The position numbers and the translations under genes were made by a program. From NCBI RefSeq assembly GCF_026212465.1, contig NC_080051.1, positions 16,496,634-16,560,633 of the forward strand: a DNA stretch of 64,000 nucleotides, read 5' to 3'. Shown piece by piece: positions 22,607-34,643 of this stretch (positions within the stretch are counted from its first letter, which is position 1; each line of letters begins with the position of its first letter). Below the pieces are notes generated by a model that saw only the letters and a list, made by a program, of their open reading frames with translations, did no database searches and was not told where the DNA came from. The DNA is from Amaranthus tricolor. Its lineage: Eukaryota; Streptophyta; Magnoliopsida; Caryophyllales; Amaranthaceae.

Positions 22607-24247
22607 GGATTCATGGAGAATTAAGTGCACCAGGCACTCCACTGTAGAACGAGATAGTTGAGCGCAAGAATAGGACTGTGGTTGAAATGGGTCGAAGCAT
22701 GATGACAACAAGTTGTATTCTGAAGCCATTCTAGGCAGAAGAAATAGCAACATCAATTCATCTTCTCAACATTTCACCAACACGAGCAATTATGTAATGT
22801 TTAACGAAATAGAAACTTGGGATTGGAAAAATAGTGACTTGATAGAAACTATATCTCAAATATCAAAATGTGCTTGTGATCCTATGCCTTGTGATTCTAC
22901 TGATTATACATGTCCTATTTTTGGTGGAAGCCATGTACCCATGTGTCATCACTAGGAAATACCTCTAGTGCATCTTCTACAATACAAATTTCTCCAGAAA
23001 ATGTGTCATTTTCAAAAAAAGACGTTCATCTAGCATAGACGATTCTCCAGAAAGGAAATTTAAATCCATGACGGAAATATATGATTCGTGTAGCTTTTCT
23101 CTGTATGTTTCATTCCAAATTCTTATGTAGAGGTTGTGGGAGAGCATGTGCGACAAAATTCAATGATGGAAGAGATTAAGTGAATTGAGAACAACACTTT
23201 GGAATTAGTTGAACTTCTAAAAGGAAAGAATGCAATTAGGCTCAAGTGGGTATTAAGAACAAAATATCGTGCGAATGGTAGCATAGATAAATATAAAGTT
23301 CGCTTAGTGGCCAAAGGGTATGCATAACAACATGATATTGATTTAAAATAAACGTTTTCTCCTATAACTCGCTTTGAGACAGTGAAAGATTTTTGACTAT
23401 TGCTGCCCAATTAAATTGGTTTTTATACCAATTTGATGTGAAGTCTACCTTCTTAAATGAAGAGTTAGAAGAGGAAGTTTATGTTACCCAACCGAAAGGG
23501 TTCATTCTAACTAAAGAAGAGGGTAAAGTCTAGTCTAAAGAACACTTTGTATGGTTTAAAGCAAGTGCGGGTTTGGTATACTAAAATTGATTTATTTTTT
23601 TTATGGAGAACGGGTATGAAAGAAGTAAGAATGAACCTACACTTTATGTAAAGAAGCAAGGTAAAACTGACTTCTTGTTAGGTTGTCTTTATGTTGATGA
23701 ATATATGGGTTCATGTGAGTCAATAGTAGCTAAGTTTAAGTCCTCCATGATGAAAAAACTTGAAATGTCTAATTTGGGGTTGTTGAACTATTTCCTTGTG
23801 ATTGAGGTAAATCAATGTGATGATGGAATTTTTATTTCTCAAAGAATGTATGCTATTGATTTATTAAAAAGGTACAAATGGTGAACTGTAATGTTTCTCC
23901 TAGTCCTATGAATGGATATGATTCTCTAGTTTAGCAAGTACAACTTATTTTAGGTGTATGGTTGGTGGTTTAAATTATTTGTCTAATGCAAGGCTAAATA
24001 TAGCATTGCCGCTGAGTGTTATTTCTAGGTTTATGCATTAACCATCTATGCATCATCTTGGTGCAGCAAAAAGAATCATTCGTTATGTTGCCGGAACTGC
24101 TAATTATGGGATTTAGTGCACAAAAGCGTCAAATTTTGGGGTTGTTTGGTTACACATATGGTGAAGGCTGTCATGATGATCGAAAAATGTTCTTCGGGTA
24201 GTGTTTTCCGTTTGGATTTGGTACTATTACTTGGAGCTCAAAGAAAC
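22607..24247 (+). pseudogene. Copia integrase end, RT and RNase H start, degenerate
   Basis: Continues the relic: ELSAPGTP then EIVERKNRTVVEMGRSMM (integrase core end with catalytic Glu); RT pieces from about 23160 (NAIRLKWVLRTKYRANG-like, then QFDVKSTFLNEELEEEVYV); an open stretch 23603-23884 with LYVDEYMGSC, where the usual YVDD reads YVDE; and the RNase H approach (AAKRIIRYVAGTANYG near 24065). Stops and frameshifts are frequent. It ends at TITWSSKK (24247), where a TGTAACACCC LTR begins. Confidence 0.75.
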
Positions 24248-26550
24248 TGTAACACCCTGAGATTTATTTAATATTTTAATGACTTTTAGAGATCTTATAA
24301 TTATATTAAATTAATTTTGAATTAGTTTCAATAAATCTCTTTCACATACGAATTTAAATATTAACATATTTATATTAAATATAGAATTGCAAGTACTAAA
24401 ATAAAGAGGTTTGAATCGACATTATTATTTTTTTTATAAAAATTTATGAACACACGAAGGTTCCTAGCAAGAAGATGCATATAAATAAGTAAATAAATAA
24501 ATAAATAAATAGGTAAATAAAATAAAAAGGAGGAGTTAGGGTTTTAAGTGGGTACTCCTTGCCACAATCATTCATGCCTCATTCCCTTCTTCCCTCTCTT
24601 GTTCTATCCTCCTCTCTCCTTCATGGTTCACCCTCAAACCTTACAACAACTGTGACTTTTCCCCCCACCAACAGCTGCTGTTTTTAGCCCCCGCGGGCAC
24701 CACTACAACAACAGCCTCCTTCCTCCCTTACGGCAGCCAGCAGCAGGTCAAGGCTGCGTTTTTCCCCAACGGTAGCAGCAAGCTGCAAATCCTCCCACCA
24801 CAGCAGCTTAGCTGTTGTGCCACCAGCATGGGGGACAGCCACCACACATAGTGAGTCACCAACTACCTCCTAGTCCATCTCCTAGTTTCACCCTTGTGAG
24901 CCATCTCCTCTTTTCTCTAATTAATTTCCTAGTTTTTAATCAGAGTTTTATAAAGCGTATTGAGTTTGATGTTGGTTTTGTGTTAATTTCATTCAATTTT
25001 TTTGTGGGTAAGAGTTTGATGGATGAATTGAACATATTTATGATTTAGGGTTTGAAGTGTGCTTAGAAATTACGGGTTCTGTGTTGATTGTGTATTAGTT
25101 TCTTTGAATCTTAGTATGAGTATTAATTAAAGATGTTATCTTTGAACAATGAATTGATTAGGGTTTAATTTAGGGATGAAATTTTAATAGAGTGTGCTCT
25201 TATGTTATATATTGGTGGTGCGATGGTTGATTTGATAATTTCAGAAGTTGTTTTAAGGTTTAGTTGTGTTAGTTGTGATTATGATATATTTAGTTAGTAA
25301 TGATTTTTATTATAGTTGACTATAGAAATGGTTTTAGACGTTATTTGGGAGTAATAGTTGTTAATTGTTAGTGATTTAATTGTTGAGAATTACTAATACC
25401 TTATTAAGTTATTATTGAAGTCATAAATACATGATTTTAATAAGTCATAAGCATAGTGTCTAACTTATTATTGAGAGTTTCTAAAGTTACTTGTTGTGAT
25501 GTTTGATTATAGTTTTTTTAACTTCGGAGAATATAATAAATGATTTTGCGATATATGTGGTAACTTTAAGATTGGTCATTGTCGTCATATTAGCACTATA
25601 TTAACATCGTAAGATTCAAGTATGATTTGTTATTTTTTTATAGGTAACGTGAACCAATATAACTCAAATTTGGTCAATGTAAAGGAATGATGCACATGAT
25701 CCATTTATTCTTGAATTGATGGAAAGACTTAAGTTGTTGTTTAGTCAATGATTATGATTGGTGTGAATGAGATCTGTGTGTGTGTTCTAGAGCAATTGAA
25801 AACTTATCTCAAATGGATAATAGTGGTTACTTGGGCATTTAGTCGGTATGAAAAAGTAGTTAAGGGAACTTATTAGTTTTATTCCTAACGTGTATAGGTT
25901 CCTAATTCATAAAAGGAAAGTAGAACCTTAGTTGGGTAACTTTTGTAACTTTTGGTCGTGCAGTAATGTTGACAGGCACGTACACGTAGTAATTAATTAT
26001 CATATTCATCGTTTCAAGGTATTATCAATATTTCATGATTATACGCATCGTATTAGAATTATAGAGCGCCAGAAAGTAAACTATGCTATCAAATAGTCAT
26101 AATAGTGGTATAGGCAAGTAGAATGAAAGCATTAGGAGACTATGAGAACAAATTTCTAAATAGTAGAGAACGCACTATGGTTGCGTGTAGTATTGAAGTG
26201 ATTCCCTAGTTATTGAGCCTTGATTATGATTAGTTGGTGTAACTCAACAGGATTATGTCCGGTTGATCTAGTAGTCCACTAGGTGAGATCCAACGGGATC
26301 ACCGTAAGGGGGGTATGAGCATACATTTGTCATTGGGCACCGGGTGGCCAATATCGCCCCTTAACGGAGGTGTTACCATGCGGGCCTTGCAAACCCCAAT
26401 ATGGTGGCCTCTTCACTGGATTGGTACCCCAGTGTATTAGTTTTTCTCGAAGGTAAGACCCAAGAGGGTCAGCTGGAGGGGGTATGAACTCATACTTTGC
26501 CATGGGCCTCGGGTGGCCGATAACGCCCATGGCGGTGTCGCTATGCCATG
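24248..26550 (+). repeat. decayed LTR of a Tekay-type chromovirus
   Basis: Begins TGTAACACCCTGAG, like the TGTAACACCCCG start of the Tekay LTR at 53780, and carries related blocks. Near its right end, GC-rich segments (26282-26400 and 26458-26545: GGGGGTATGA, GGGTGGCC, ACGCC) correspond to the segment at 55768-55830 of the young Tekay LTR. No GTTACA end or PBS follows, because the CACTA-like element begins at 26551. No gene; the open frame at 24815-25048 has no known motif. Confidence 0.6.
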
Positions 26551-27633
26551 ACACTAGTGGAAAAACTTCATATGCTGTGTGACATATGTTGCGGTTCTTA
26601 TAAAGACGCAGCATATAGTAGATTGAAAAACGAGGGAAAAAAAGGGAGTATATGTTGTGGTTCCAAGAAAACCGCAGCATATAACATATTATGTGTTGCG
26701 GTTTTTTCGGAACCGCAGTATATACACCTTATCTTTTTTTAAAAAAAATTCCGCCTCTTTGTGTTATTATATGCTATTGTATGTTCATCTTAATACAAAA
26801 AACCCTCTTATTCTTCTTGTTCTATGTACTGTTCTATAGCCTTTAAGTCTTCTTCTTCTTTGAGTATAAACCCATAAAATTCCGCCATTGTCTTTCCTCT
26901 ACTGTCTGTGGTTCTTCTTCTTCCGCTATTATCGCGCCATTGTCTTCTTCTTGTTCTATATTGTCTTCTGTATGTGGTACTTCTTAAACCCACAAACATT
27001 TCAACCTAAACCCACCATTTTCGTTCTTTTGCTTCTTCTTTAACATTTGAAACCCACCATTGTTGCTTCCTTCAAAAACCCACGAAATTAGGGCTTAGTC
27101 TTGTTCTTCTTCAAGGTATAATTTTTTCAAGCTTAATTTATGTTCTTCAAGCTTCATTGTGTTTTAGGGATTTAGGTTTTTTTTATACTAATTTTGATTT
27201 TGTTTTTCATTGTAGGTTGCATAATCAAATTGTAAAAACATTATCATATCTATTTACCAAGGTATGTATTGCATATTTGAATGTGAACAATTTACTTATG
27301 TATGTACTTGTATACTTGAATGTGAATAATTTTGATTAATTAGGATTTTTAGGGTAGATTGAACGTGAATAATTTACTAATGTATGAAGTTGTATATTTG
27401 AATGTGAATAATTTACTTATGTATGTAGTTGTATATTATTACTTTCTAATTATTTTGATTTATGTGCATTTGGTTAAAAAAATAGTTTTTTTTTCTTTTT
27501 GTTATATATGTTTTGTAATTAAAATATACATAATTTGAATACTTTAAATAATATAAAGGTTATATAGGGTTAAATAGGGTTAATTAGGGTTAAGTACATA
27601 TGTTAAACAGTGATCATTAATTTTGTTGAATTC

Positions 27634-27920
27634 ACGAAACTTGGCACACAACACTATTTGGTACATATCATTATGTTGAAATGGTTAGAATAAAAAGAAT
27701 AGTCATATGCTTGATATTACGTGCTAGATTGCTTTTTTAAGATTTTTTAAGCATTTTTGGCACTTTCTCGCATAAAGTGGTTCAAACTTGGTTTGTTTGG
27801 TACGAAACTTGGCACACATCAATATTGGTATATATTATTGTGTTAAAATGGTTAGAATCGAAAACAACAGTTACATGCTTGAAATTACATACTAAGTTGC
27901 GTTTTTGAGGTTTTTAAAGT
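27634..27920. repeat. two 118-bp direct repeats, period 168 bp
   Basis: ACGAAACTTGGCACACA...ATGGTTAGAAT...CATGCTTGA-type sequence at 27634-27750 and again, diverged, at 27802-27920, within the middle of the CACTA-like element. Confidence 0.8.
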
Positions 27921-28021
27921 ACTAATAATGTACTAATACGAGTAGTAATATACTTATACAACTAATAATATAATAATAATACACAAATAGAACTAATACG
28001 AGTAATAATATATTAATACAA

Positions 28022-28023
<2 letters not shown>

Positions 28024-28078
<55 letters not shown>
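28024..28078. repeat. (TAA)n microsatellite
   Basis: About 18 uninterrupted AAT/TAA units, preceded by degenerate AATAATA/TAATACAA repeats from about 27925. Confidence 0.95.
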
Positions 28079-28079
<1 letters not shown>

Positions 28080-28289
28080 ACTAAGTGGTAGGATTGTTAT
28101 GTTATAAGTTCAATAATATAGCTTAAAATATCACTAATCAACACATGGTTTACTGGTCGGAGTGTGGATGTAATATCCATGAGGTCTTGATTTTGAATCT
28201 TGCGCAAGACATTTGTGTGTAATGCTAGTTGTTGAGGTGTAGGGTGCCATGTGGGTGCCACTTGGATATAATGTGGCACATTCTTTCAT

Positions 28290-28632
28290 CTAGTCTTTTT
28301 TTTTCCGACTAACGTGGTGGTCGGAAATTTTAAAAAACTTTTTTCTTGTCATTTTTAGATAAATTCCTGAAATAGTGTTTTCCGACTACTCATTAGTAGG
28401 AAATAATTCGGAAATTTCCTACTATTTTCTGACTAATTTGATAGTCGAAATTTCCGACTAATTTTCCGACTAAACTTGGTTAGTCAAAAATTCCGATTTT
28501 TTTCCTATTAAAATGAAATTCCGACCATTCTGAACCGATTATCCCAAAATAGTCGGAAATTAGTCGGTATAGCTCTATAACAACTAATTTTCGACTGTTT
28601 TGGGTGGTCGGTAAGTTGTCTTTTTTTTAGTG
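28290..28632. repeat. TTCCGAC subterminal repeats of a second CACTA-like element
   Basis: TTCCGACTA, TCGGAA and related words recur in both orientations more than ten times in 340 bp and end with TTTTTTTTAGTG at 28632, like the end of a CACTA element. The opposite end is not recognised. It lies inside the longer CACTA-like element, so it is a fragment nested in or carried by it. Confidence 0.45.
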
Positions 28633-29244
28633 TTAAAAAAACGAAGACAACATTAAATACCATCACCTTCAAAAAACCTAAGTGAGATTCACGTAACTAG
28701 CATACACAAACTAAGCCCTAAAACACCATGAAACTTGAAAAACTAAAAAAACGAAGAACAGCAATTTTTGTGGGTTTTGAAGAAGAAATTATACCTTAAA
28801 AAAACGAAGCCCTAAAATAATTGCATGGGTTTTGAAGAAGAACAACAATAACAATTTTTGTGGGTTTTGAAGAAGTTAAAGGTTGAAGAAGAAGAAAAGG
28901 AAGAACAACAAATGTTCGTGGGTTGAAGAAGAAGTTTGAAGAAGATGAAGAGAAATGAGCAGATGTTGAAGTAAGGCGGGTTTTGAAAACAAATAATATA
29001 TTTTCGTGGGTTTTAAATTTGTTGTATGAATGAAGGCGGGATTTTTTTTAAAAAAAAATAGGGTATATGCTGCGGTTCTTAAAGAACCGCAACATATAAT
29101 GTGTTATATGTTGCGGTTCTTTGAGAACCGCAGTATATAACCTTTTTTTTTTTTTTTTGCCTAATTTTTCTACTACTTTTATGCTGCATTTTTATATAAC
29201 CGCAACATATGTTGCGTAACATATAAGATTTTTTCCACTAGTGT

Positions 29245-29937
29245 TTTATAGTGATTGGCTTTTAATGGCAACTAATATAATAAAATTAATGAAATAACAA
29301 CTTAAAAATTATTTATGTTAAATTTGAGATTTCATTTGATCAAGGGGGAAAACAATTTAAAATAAAAAAAAACTCATGTTAGATTTAGGGATAATCATGC
29401 TCAAACAGATATTTTAAGAAATTTTATATTTATTTTAATTAATTTTTATTTGTCAAAAACATGTTGCATATATGACTCAAATTTCATCTCATATATTAGA
29501 ATAATAAACTGTTAAGATTGAATATTGTAGTAGTTGGCTTTAAAAGTTAACTTTGACAAAATTACTCTCTAATATCTAATGTGCTGTTCATACAATAGGA
29601 GTTTTGTCTTGATTCCCCACACCATATATAATTCTCCCCACTATTTTTAGTTCGAACTTTAATATATCTGAATAAATATATTTAGTTTACGTCTTTCTAT
29701 CCATAGAAACATTAAGTTTTTTTTCTCCATGTATAAATATCCCAAACGTATAAAACTGATATTAGTGATGACTTTATAAGGGCACTAAAAGAAAAATTGT
29801 CATGAAACCAAGAATCCGTTCAATAGCAGATGGATTTTATTTAATACATCAAAGAATTAATATATTCGAAAATCAAAACACAATCTATATATTGTGAATA
29901 TGTGTACTTTAAACTACACATTTCCATCCTTATACCT
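29245..29937. other. AT-rich spacer downstream of LRR pseudogene
   Basis: No gene seen. 29251-29290 (GTGATTGGCTTTTAATGGCAACTAATATAATAAAATTAA, shortened: the central word GGCAACTA-TATAATAAAATTAA) resembles 51412-51450 inside the Copia LTR remnant at 50955-52345, so it may be a scrap of the same LTR family. The rest, up to the LRR stop, is probably the native 3' flank of the LRR gene. Confidence 0.4.
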
Positions 29938-30189
29938 TTAAACCTTACTAGGAGGAAGAGGAGCATCACTAAGCCCAACATTATGCGAAAATGTAGAAGC
30001 AGAAATATTTGCCTTATGAGCTGGAATTTTCCCACTTAATTTAATCCATGAGATATCAAAAACTTGCAGGTTCTCCAAGTTCAAAACTTTCCTTGGTATG
30101 CTTCCACTCAAACTATTATTTGATAGCAAAATTGTACTTAAAGACTCGACATTTCCCAGTTTTTCCGGAATTCTTCCTGTAAGTCCATT

Positions 30190-30416
30190 TGAAAGAGTTT
30201 GCAATTTCCTTGCTGTGACCCGTGAACAATGGCCGGTATTTGTACAGTATAATGCCCATGATTTTGGGCGGATGTTCCTCCTAATCTTTCCATATTCATG
30301 AGATTTCTTAGGCTATAATCATGGAATGGAGATATACATCAATATTTACTTGATAAAATTAACTAAGCTAAATAAGGATAATATTCAAAACAGAATATTA
30401 TCCTTTTATTCTAACA
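30190..30416 (-). repeat. 3' LTR of Copia in LRR gene
   Basis: 227 bp, TGAAAGAG...CTAACA in plus reading, preceded by CCATT. Two mismatches to 34574-34800 (CTGTGACCC against CTTTGACCT). Confidence 0.95.
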
Positions 30417-33400
30417 CACCCCCGCAGTTGAAGCAGGAGGTTGTCGAATGCTTAGACTGGATCGGAAATCATCAAATAGGACACGGGGAAGTCCTTTCGT
30501 GAAGATATCTGCAATTTGATATCGGGAAGGAACATGAAGAACTCGTACTTCACCTTTGGCTACTTTTTCACGAACAATATGAATGTCCATTTCAATGTGT
30601 TTGGTGCGTTGATGTTGTACCGGATTTCCAGATAAATAAATAGCACTCACATTATCACAATAGACCAAGGTAGCTTTCCGGATAGGACAATGTAATTCAA
30701 GTAACAAGTTTCTTATCCAGCAAGAATCAGATACCACATTAGCTACTCCACGATATTCAGCTTCGGCACTAGAACGGGACAATGTGGGTTGTCTTTTTGA
30801 CGACCAAGAAACCAAATTATCTCCTAGAAATACACAATAACCGGATGTTGATCTTCTAGTATCAGGGCACCCACCCCAATCAGCATCAGTATAAGAGATG
30901 AGGGTATCAAATGAGGATGGATACAAGTGTAGACCAAAAGATAAAGTGCCTTGTAAGTAATGCAAAATACGCTTCAGAGCATTCATATGCTCAACCCTAG
31001 GATAATGCATGTGAAGGCAAACCTGCTGGACTGCATATGAAATGTCAGGTCTGGTGAAAGTAAGATATTGTAGAGGGCCTGCAAGACTACGATACTTAGT
31101 AGGATCCACAAAAGGAGATTCTGTAGAGGCACTAAGTTTGGGTTTTGTGTCAACAGGTGTTTTGCAAGGACTACAATTAGACATGCCAGCTCTAGAAATA
31201 ATATCCGAAGCATACTGCTTTTGAGACAAGAACATACTATTATTAGTACGAGTGACAGCTATTCCCAAGAAGTAACTTAAAGGACCAAGATCCTTCATAG
31301 CAAATTCTGTACCTAAAAGAGTCATAAAATGTTGTCGTAGATGATCGGATGAAGATGTAAGAATGATGTCATCAACATATAATAGGATATAAGCCATATC
31401 GTTTTGCTGTCTATAAATAAACAAAGAGTGATCAGATTTGCTGTTGGAAAAGCCAATAGTGGTTACAAAATCTGCAAAACGCTAATACCAGGCCCGTGGA
31501 GCCTGTTTTAGACCATAAAGAGATTTCTTCAGTAAGCACACGTGATCTGGGCGACTTTTATCGCGAAACCCCATTGGTTGATGCATGTAGACTGTTTCAT
31601 TTAGATGACCATGTAAGAAAGCATTTTTGACATCCAACTGATGTATGGGCCAGGACTTGGAAAGAGCAATGCTAAGAACAGTGCGAATAGTGGCCGGTTT
31701 AACAACCGGACTGAATGTCTCATCACAGTCAACACCCTGTTGTTGGGTTTTCCCATCAACTACAAGACGGGCTTTATGCCTCTCAAAAGAACCATCAGAA
31801 TTCTTTTTGTGTCGAAAAATCCACATAAATCGAATAACATTCACATCTTTAGGTCTAGGTACTAATTCCCATGTTTTATTTTTAATTAGAGCATTAAATT
31901 CATCTAACATCGCATTTTTCCAATTTGGGTCACGAATAGCACTAACTGGGTCCTTGGGTATGGGAGAGATGGTAGGTGTATGCATGGCGGCTAAATTATG
32001 AAAATATTTTGTGTTTGGTTTGTAGATGCCATTCTTTGCTCTAGTAGTCATAATGTGGGAATTAGGATTGGATGAGATAGATGTATTGTTGGACGTGGAG
32101 GAAGACACATTTTGTGGGTTTGAAGAGGTAGCTGGCCCACTGTGAACTAAAGGAGGAGATTGTGGACTGGGCCGCTGGGGAGATGCGTTAGGGGAGGAAG
32201 TTGCTGGGCCAAGATTAGGTGATCCAGCAGTATTGGGAGAAGCTGGATCTTGCGAGATTGGGCCAGTTTCAGCAGGTTCTGTGGCGGAGGATTGTGGTGT
32301 GTATTGGTATGGTAAATGTCGTAGAATAGGATTAGTGTCTAGAAAATTATAATCATTTTTATGCGTCTTGTGGTGTTTAGCAAAAGGAAATTTGGTTTCA
32401 ATAAATTTCACATGACGACATATGATGATTTTACCATTTGACATATTGTAACACTTTGAGCCACGATGATTCTTAGCGGGACCAAGATAGACACAAGGAG
32501 TGGACCGTTCTTGCAATTTGTTTATAGTGGTAGATGGAAAAAGAGGAAAACATAAACAACCGAAAACACGTATTTCCGAGTAAATTGGATCACATTGATA
32601 TAAGATTTGAGTTGGAGACTTAAACCCTAAGATTTTGGTCGGAAGAATGTTTAGAAGGTAAGTGGCCATTTCTAATGCATGATGCCAAAAAGAAAGTGGC
32701 AAGGAAGCATGTGCAAGTAAGGTCCGAATGATATTGTTTATGGATTTGATGTGGCGTTCTGCTTTGCCATTTTGGGGAGAGGAGTGAGGACAAGAAAGAC
32801 GGAATAACATGCCATGACGATCAAAAAATTGTTTAAAAGTACCATTAATGTATTCGGTGCCATTGTCACACTGAAAGGTCTTTATTTTTCATTCAAATTG
32901 AGTATGGATAAGAGAGAAAAAAGATTTGAATAAATGTTTTACTTGTGATTTTTTAGAGATAGGAAATGTCCACAGAAATTTGCTATAATCATCAAGAAAT
33001 AATACATAATAACAGTGCCCAGAAGAACTAGTAATGGGAGAAGTCTAAAGATCACTATAAATAATATCAAAGGGAAAAATAGTATGCGACACAGAATCAT
33101 AAAAAGGCAATTTAGAAAGTTTTCCAATAGAACAAGAGGAACAATAAGATTTACAAGCCTTATTACAGTCAATTAAATTGTTACTACAAAGAGATTTAAA
33201 AACAGGAATTCCAGGATGTCCTAAGCGATTGTGCCATAGCTCAGGAGAGAGAGCAGTAAAAGTAGTATGATTGACTGGAGAGTTGGCTTGACTACTAGAA
33301 AACAAAGGATATAGGGCACCGGTACTGTTACATCTCAGGAGTGTGATTCCCGTCTGTAAATCATTGACAGAAAACCCGTAAGGATCAAATGTAATGGAAA

Positions 33401-33788
33401 CCATATTGTCAGTGGTGAATTGACAAACGGAAATAAGGTTTTTTATTAATTTTGGAGCATGCAAAACATTATTTAAGGTAAATGGTGGAAATGGGGAGGG
33501 TAAAGTAGTACTTCCATGACCAACAATTGGAATTGAGTGACCGTTACCAACAACAATGTTATTGTTTTTAATGCTCGAATTAAAATAAGGAGAAAGTATA
33601 CCTGGGTCCGCAGTCATATGAGATGTTGCACCGGTATCCATGTAGTAATTTTCATCCGGATGAGAGAAAGAGAGTGCTTGCATGGCTGCTTCAATATCAG
33701 TTGGAGAGTAGGAATTCGCTGGACTCATTGCAGAATAGGCTTGAGGGCGTGGGCCGAGAATCCCGGATCCAGAATGCTTAGGGCCCAT
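30417..33788 (-). pseudogene. Copia pol (protease to RNase H) with nonsense codons
   Basis: Copia polyprotein. Reading order: protease remnant with YYMDTGATSHMT (catalytic DTG) near 33660; integrase zinc finger (LWHNRLGH, then CSSCSIGK) and core (YSDL, CDNGTEY, PQNGKAERHIKS); RT ([25 protein letters not shown], catalytic YVDDIILTSS near 31375); RNase H (DADWGGCPDTR, SSAEAEYRGVAN), ending PPASTAGVC at 30411. The frame is broken by a TAG after IIYSDL (33045, in place of Trp), a TGA near 32890 after HTQFE, and a TAG after PRAWY (31482, in place of Gln). All three fit single C-to-T or G-to-A changes. The protease-side frame starts near 33788. Residues are of Ale/Retrofit type (GVDCDETFSPVVK). Confidence 0.85.
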
Positions 33789-34643
33789 ATTAGCTGTAGC
33801 AGTTTTAGAAGCCCAGGGAGAAGAAGGATACGGGCATGGAGGGGGAACAGGCCATTGTGACAGCCACTGGGCCCACGAAGCCCATGGATGCTGCTGCCAG
33901 CTAGGAGCAGTCTGCTGTTGGGCTGGCCCATGCTTCCATTTTCAATTAATTTTTGGGCATTTTTTCTTGCCTCTATAGTTTCTGGTACTGTACCTGTTTC
34001 CATTTTCCATTTTCCATTTTTGAGGCCCTCCTCCGGTACTGTACCTGTTTCCGTCAGTTCCTTGGTGGCCGGCGGTGGTGGTGACAAGAGCAGCCTGTGG
34101 ACTGGTACCGGCCTTATCTTCTTTTGCCAAACGATTTTTAATGGTTCGCTCCGCAAGTTTCAGACGTGAACGACAACTCTCAAACATAGGCAATGGTTCT
34201 TGATTTTGAATAAAATCCACGGTGCCAGAAAATGCCTCGGGAAGACCACCGGTGAGTTTGAGAACAAGACGACTGTTTGGGATCGGAGCGTCAACATCGG
34301 CGAGACGATCCGCCAATGATTTGATATGATTGCAGTAAGCATCAATGGAGGAGAAATTTTCAAAATTGAGATCAGATAATTCTTCTTCAAGATGGGTTGC
34401 ACGTGAAGCTTTATTGTCTTGGAACATGGATTCGAGACGAGACCAAGCCCCTTGAGCAGAGTCATCCTTGAGGAGAATTGCAAGAAGAAGATTGTTGGAT
34501 ATAGTCCCATAAATCCATTGTAGTACCACCGCATCGAGACGTTTCCAAAGAGATAAGTCATCTGATTTTACAATGAAAGAGTTTGCAATTTCCTTGCTTT
34601 GACCTGTGAACAATGGCCGGTATTTGTACAGTATAATGCCCAT
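33789..34643 (-). pseudogene. Copia gag, N-terminus replaced by LTR sequence
   Basis: Gag reading from LTR-derived Met codons (MGIILYKYRPLF) straight into the middle of gag (SDDLSLWKRLDAVVLQWIYG, LESMFQDNKASRATHLEEEL, LADRLADVDAPIPNSRLVLKL). The usual N-terminal ~80 residues and the leader are missing. A frame change occurs between about 34150 and 33940, where Trp/Lys/Gly-rich low-complexity repeats (NGKWKMETGTVPE) occur, and no clean CCHC knuckle is seen. It joins the protease frame near 33788 out of phase. Confidence 0.75.

Larger units (their letters stand above)
9550..24247 (+). mobile_element. old Copia pol relic, split by three nested insertions
   Basis: Four pieces read as one decayed plus-strand Copia polyprotein: 9550-9688, 20089-20354, 22324-22344 and 22607-24247. 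Removing the nested elements and one copy of each TSD (AGATG, GAATT, TA) restores collinearity from the region before integrase, through the integrase zinc finger and core, to RT and the start of RNase H. It is cut at 24247, inside the WSSKK motif, by a TGTAACACCC LTR. No LTRs of this Copia are recognised. The many stop codons show it is the oldest layer here. Confidence 0.8.
26551..29244. mobile_element. CACTA-like DNA transposon, non-autonomous, long inverted arms
   Basis: Terminal inverted repeats ACACTAGTGGAAAAA and TTTTTCCACTAGTGT; CACTAGTGGAAAAA is typical of plant CACTA (En/Spm) ends. Subterminal ~35-bp palindromes built from TATGTTGCGGTTCT / AGAACCGCA lie in both arms (about 26577-26615, 26649-26684, 26690-26726; 29056-29090, 29104-29140). 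Similarity of the arms continues inward for roughly 500-600 bp (left to about 27180, right from about 28700), including CTTCTTCAAAACCCACG-like T/C-rich sequence. No transposase frame is seen. No matching 3-bp target duplication is visible (TG/TGA against TT/TTT). Confidence 0.7.

Noticed and set aside
26330..26680. 116-codon minus-strand frame
   Set aside because: Crosses the boundary between an old LTR and the CACTA-like element.
28079..28092. CACTAAGTGGTAGG as the left end of the second CACTA-like fragment
   Set aside because: Does not pair with the right end ...GTCTTTTTTTTAGTG beyond CACTA.
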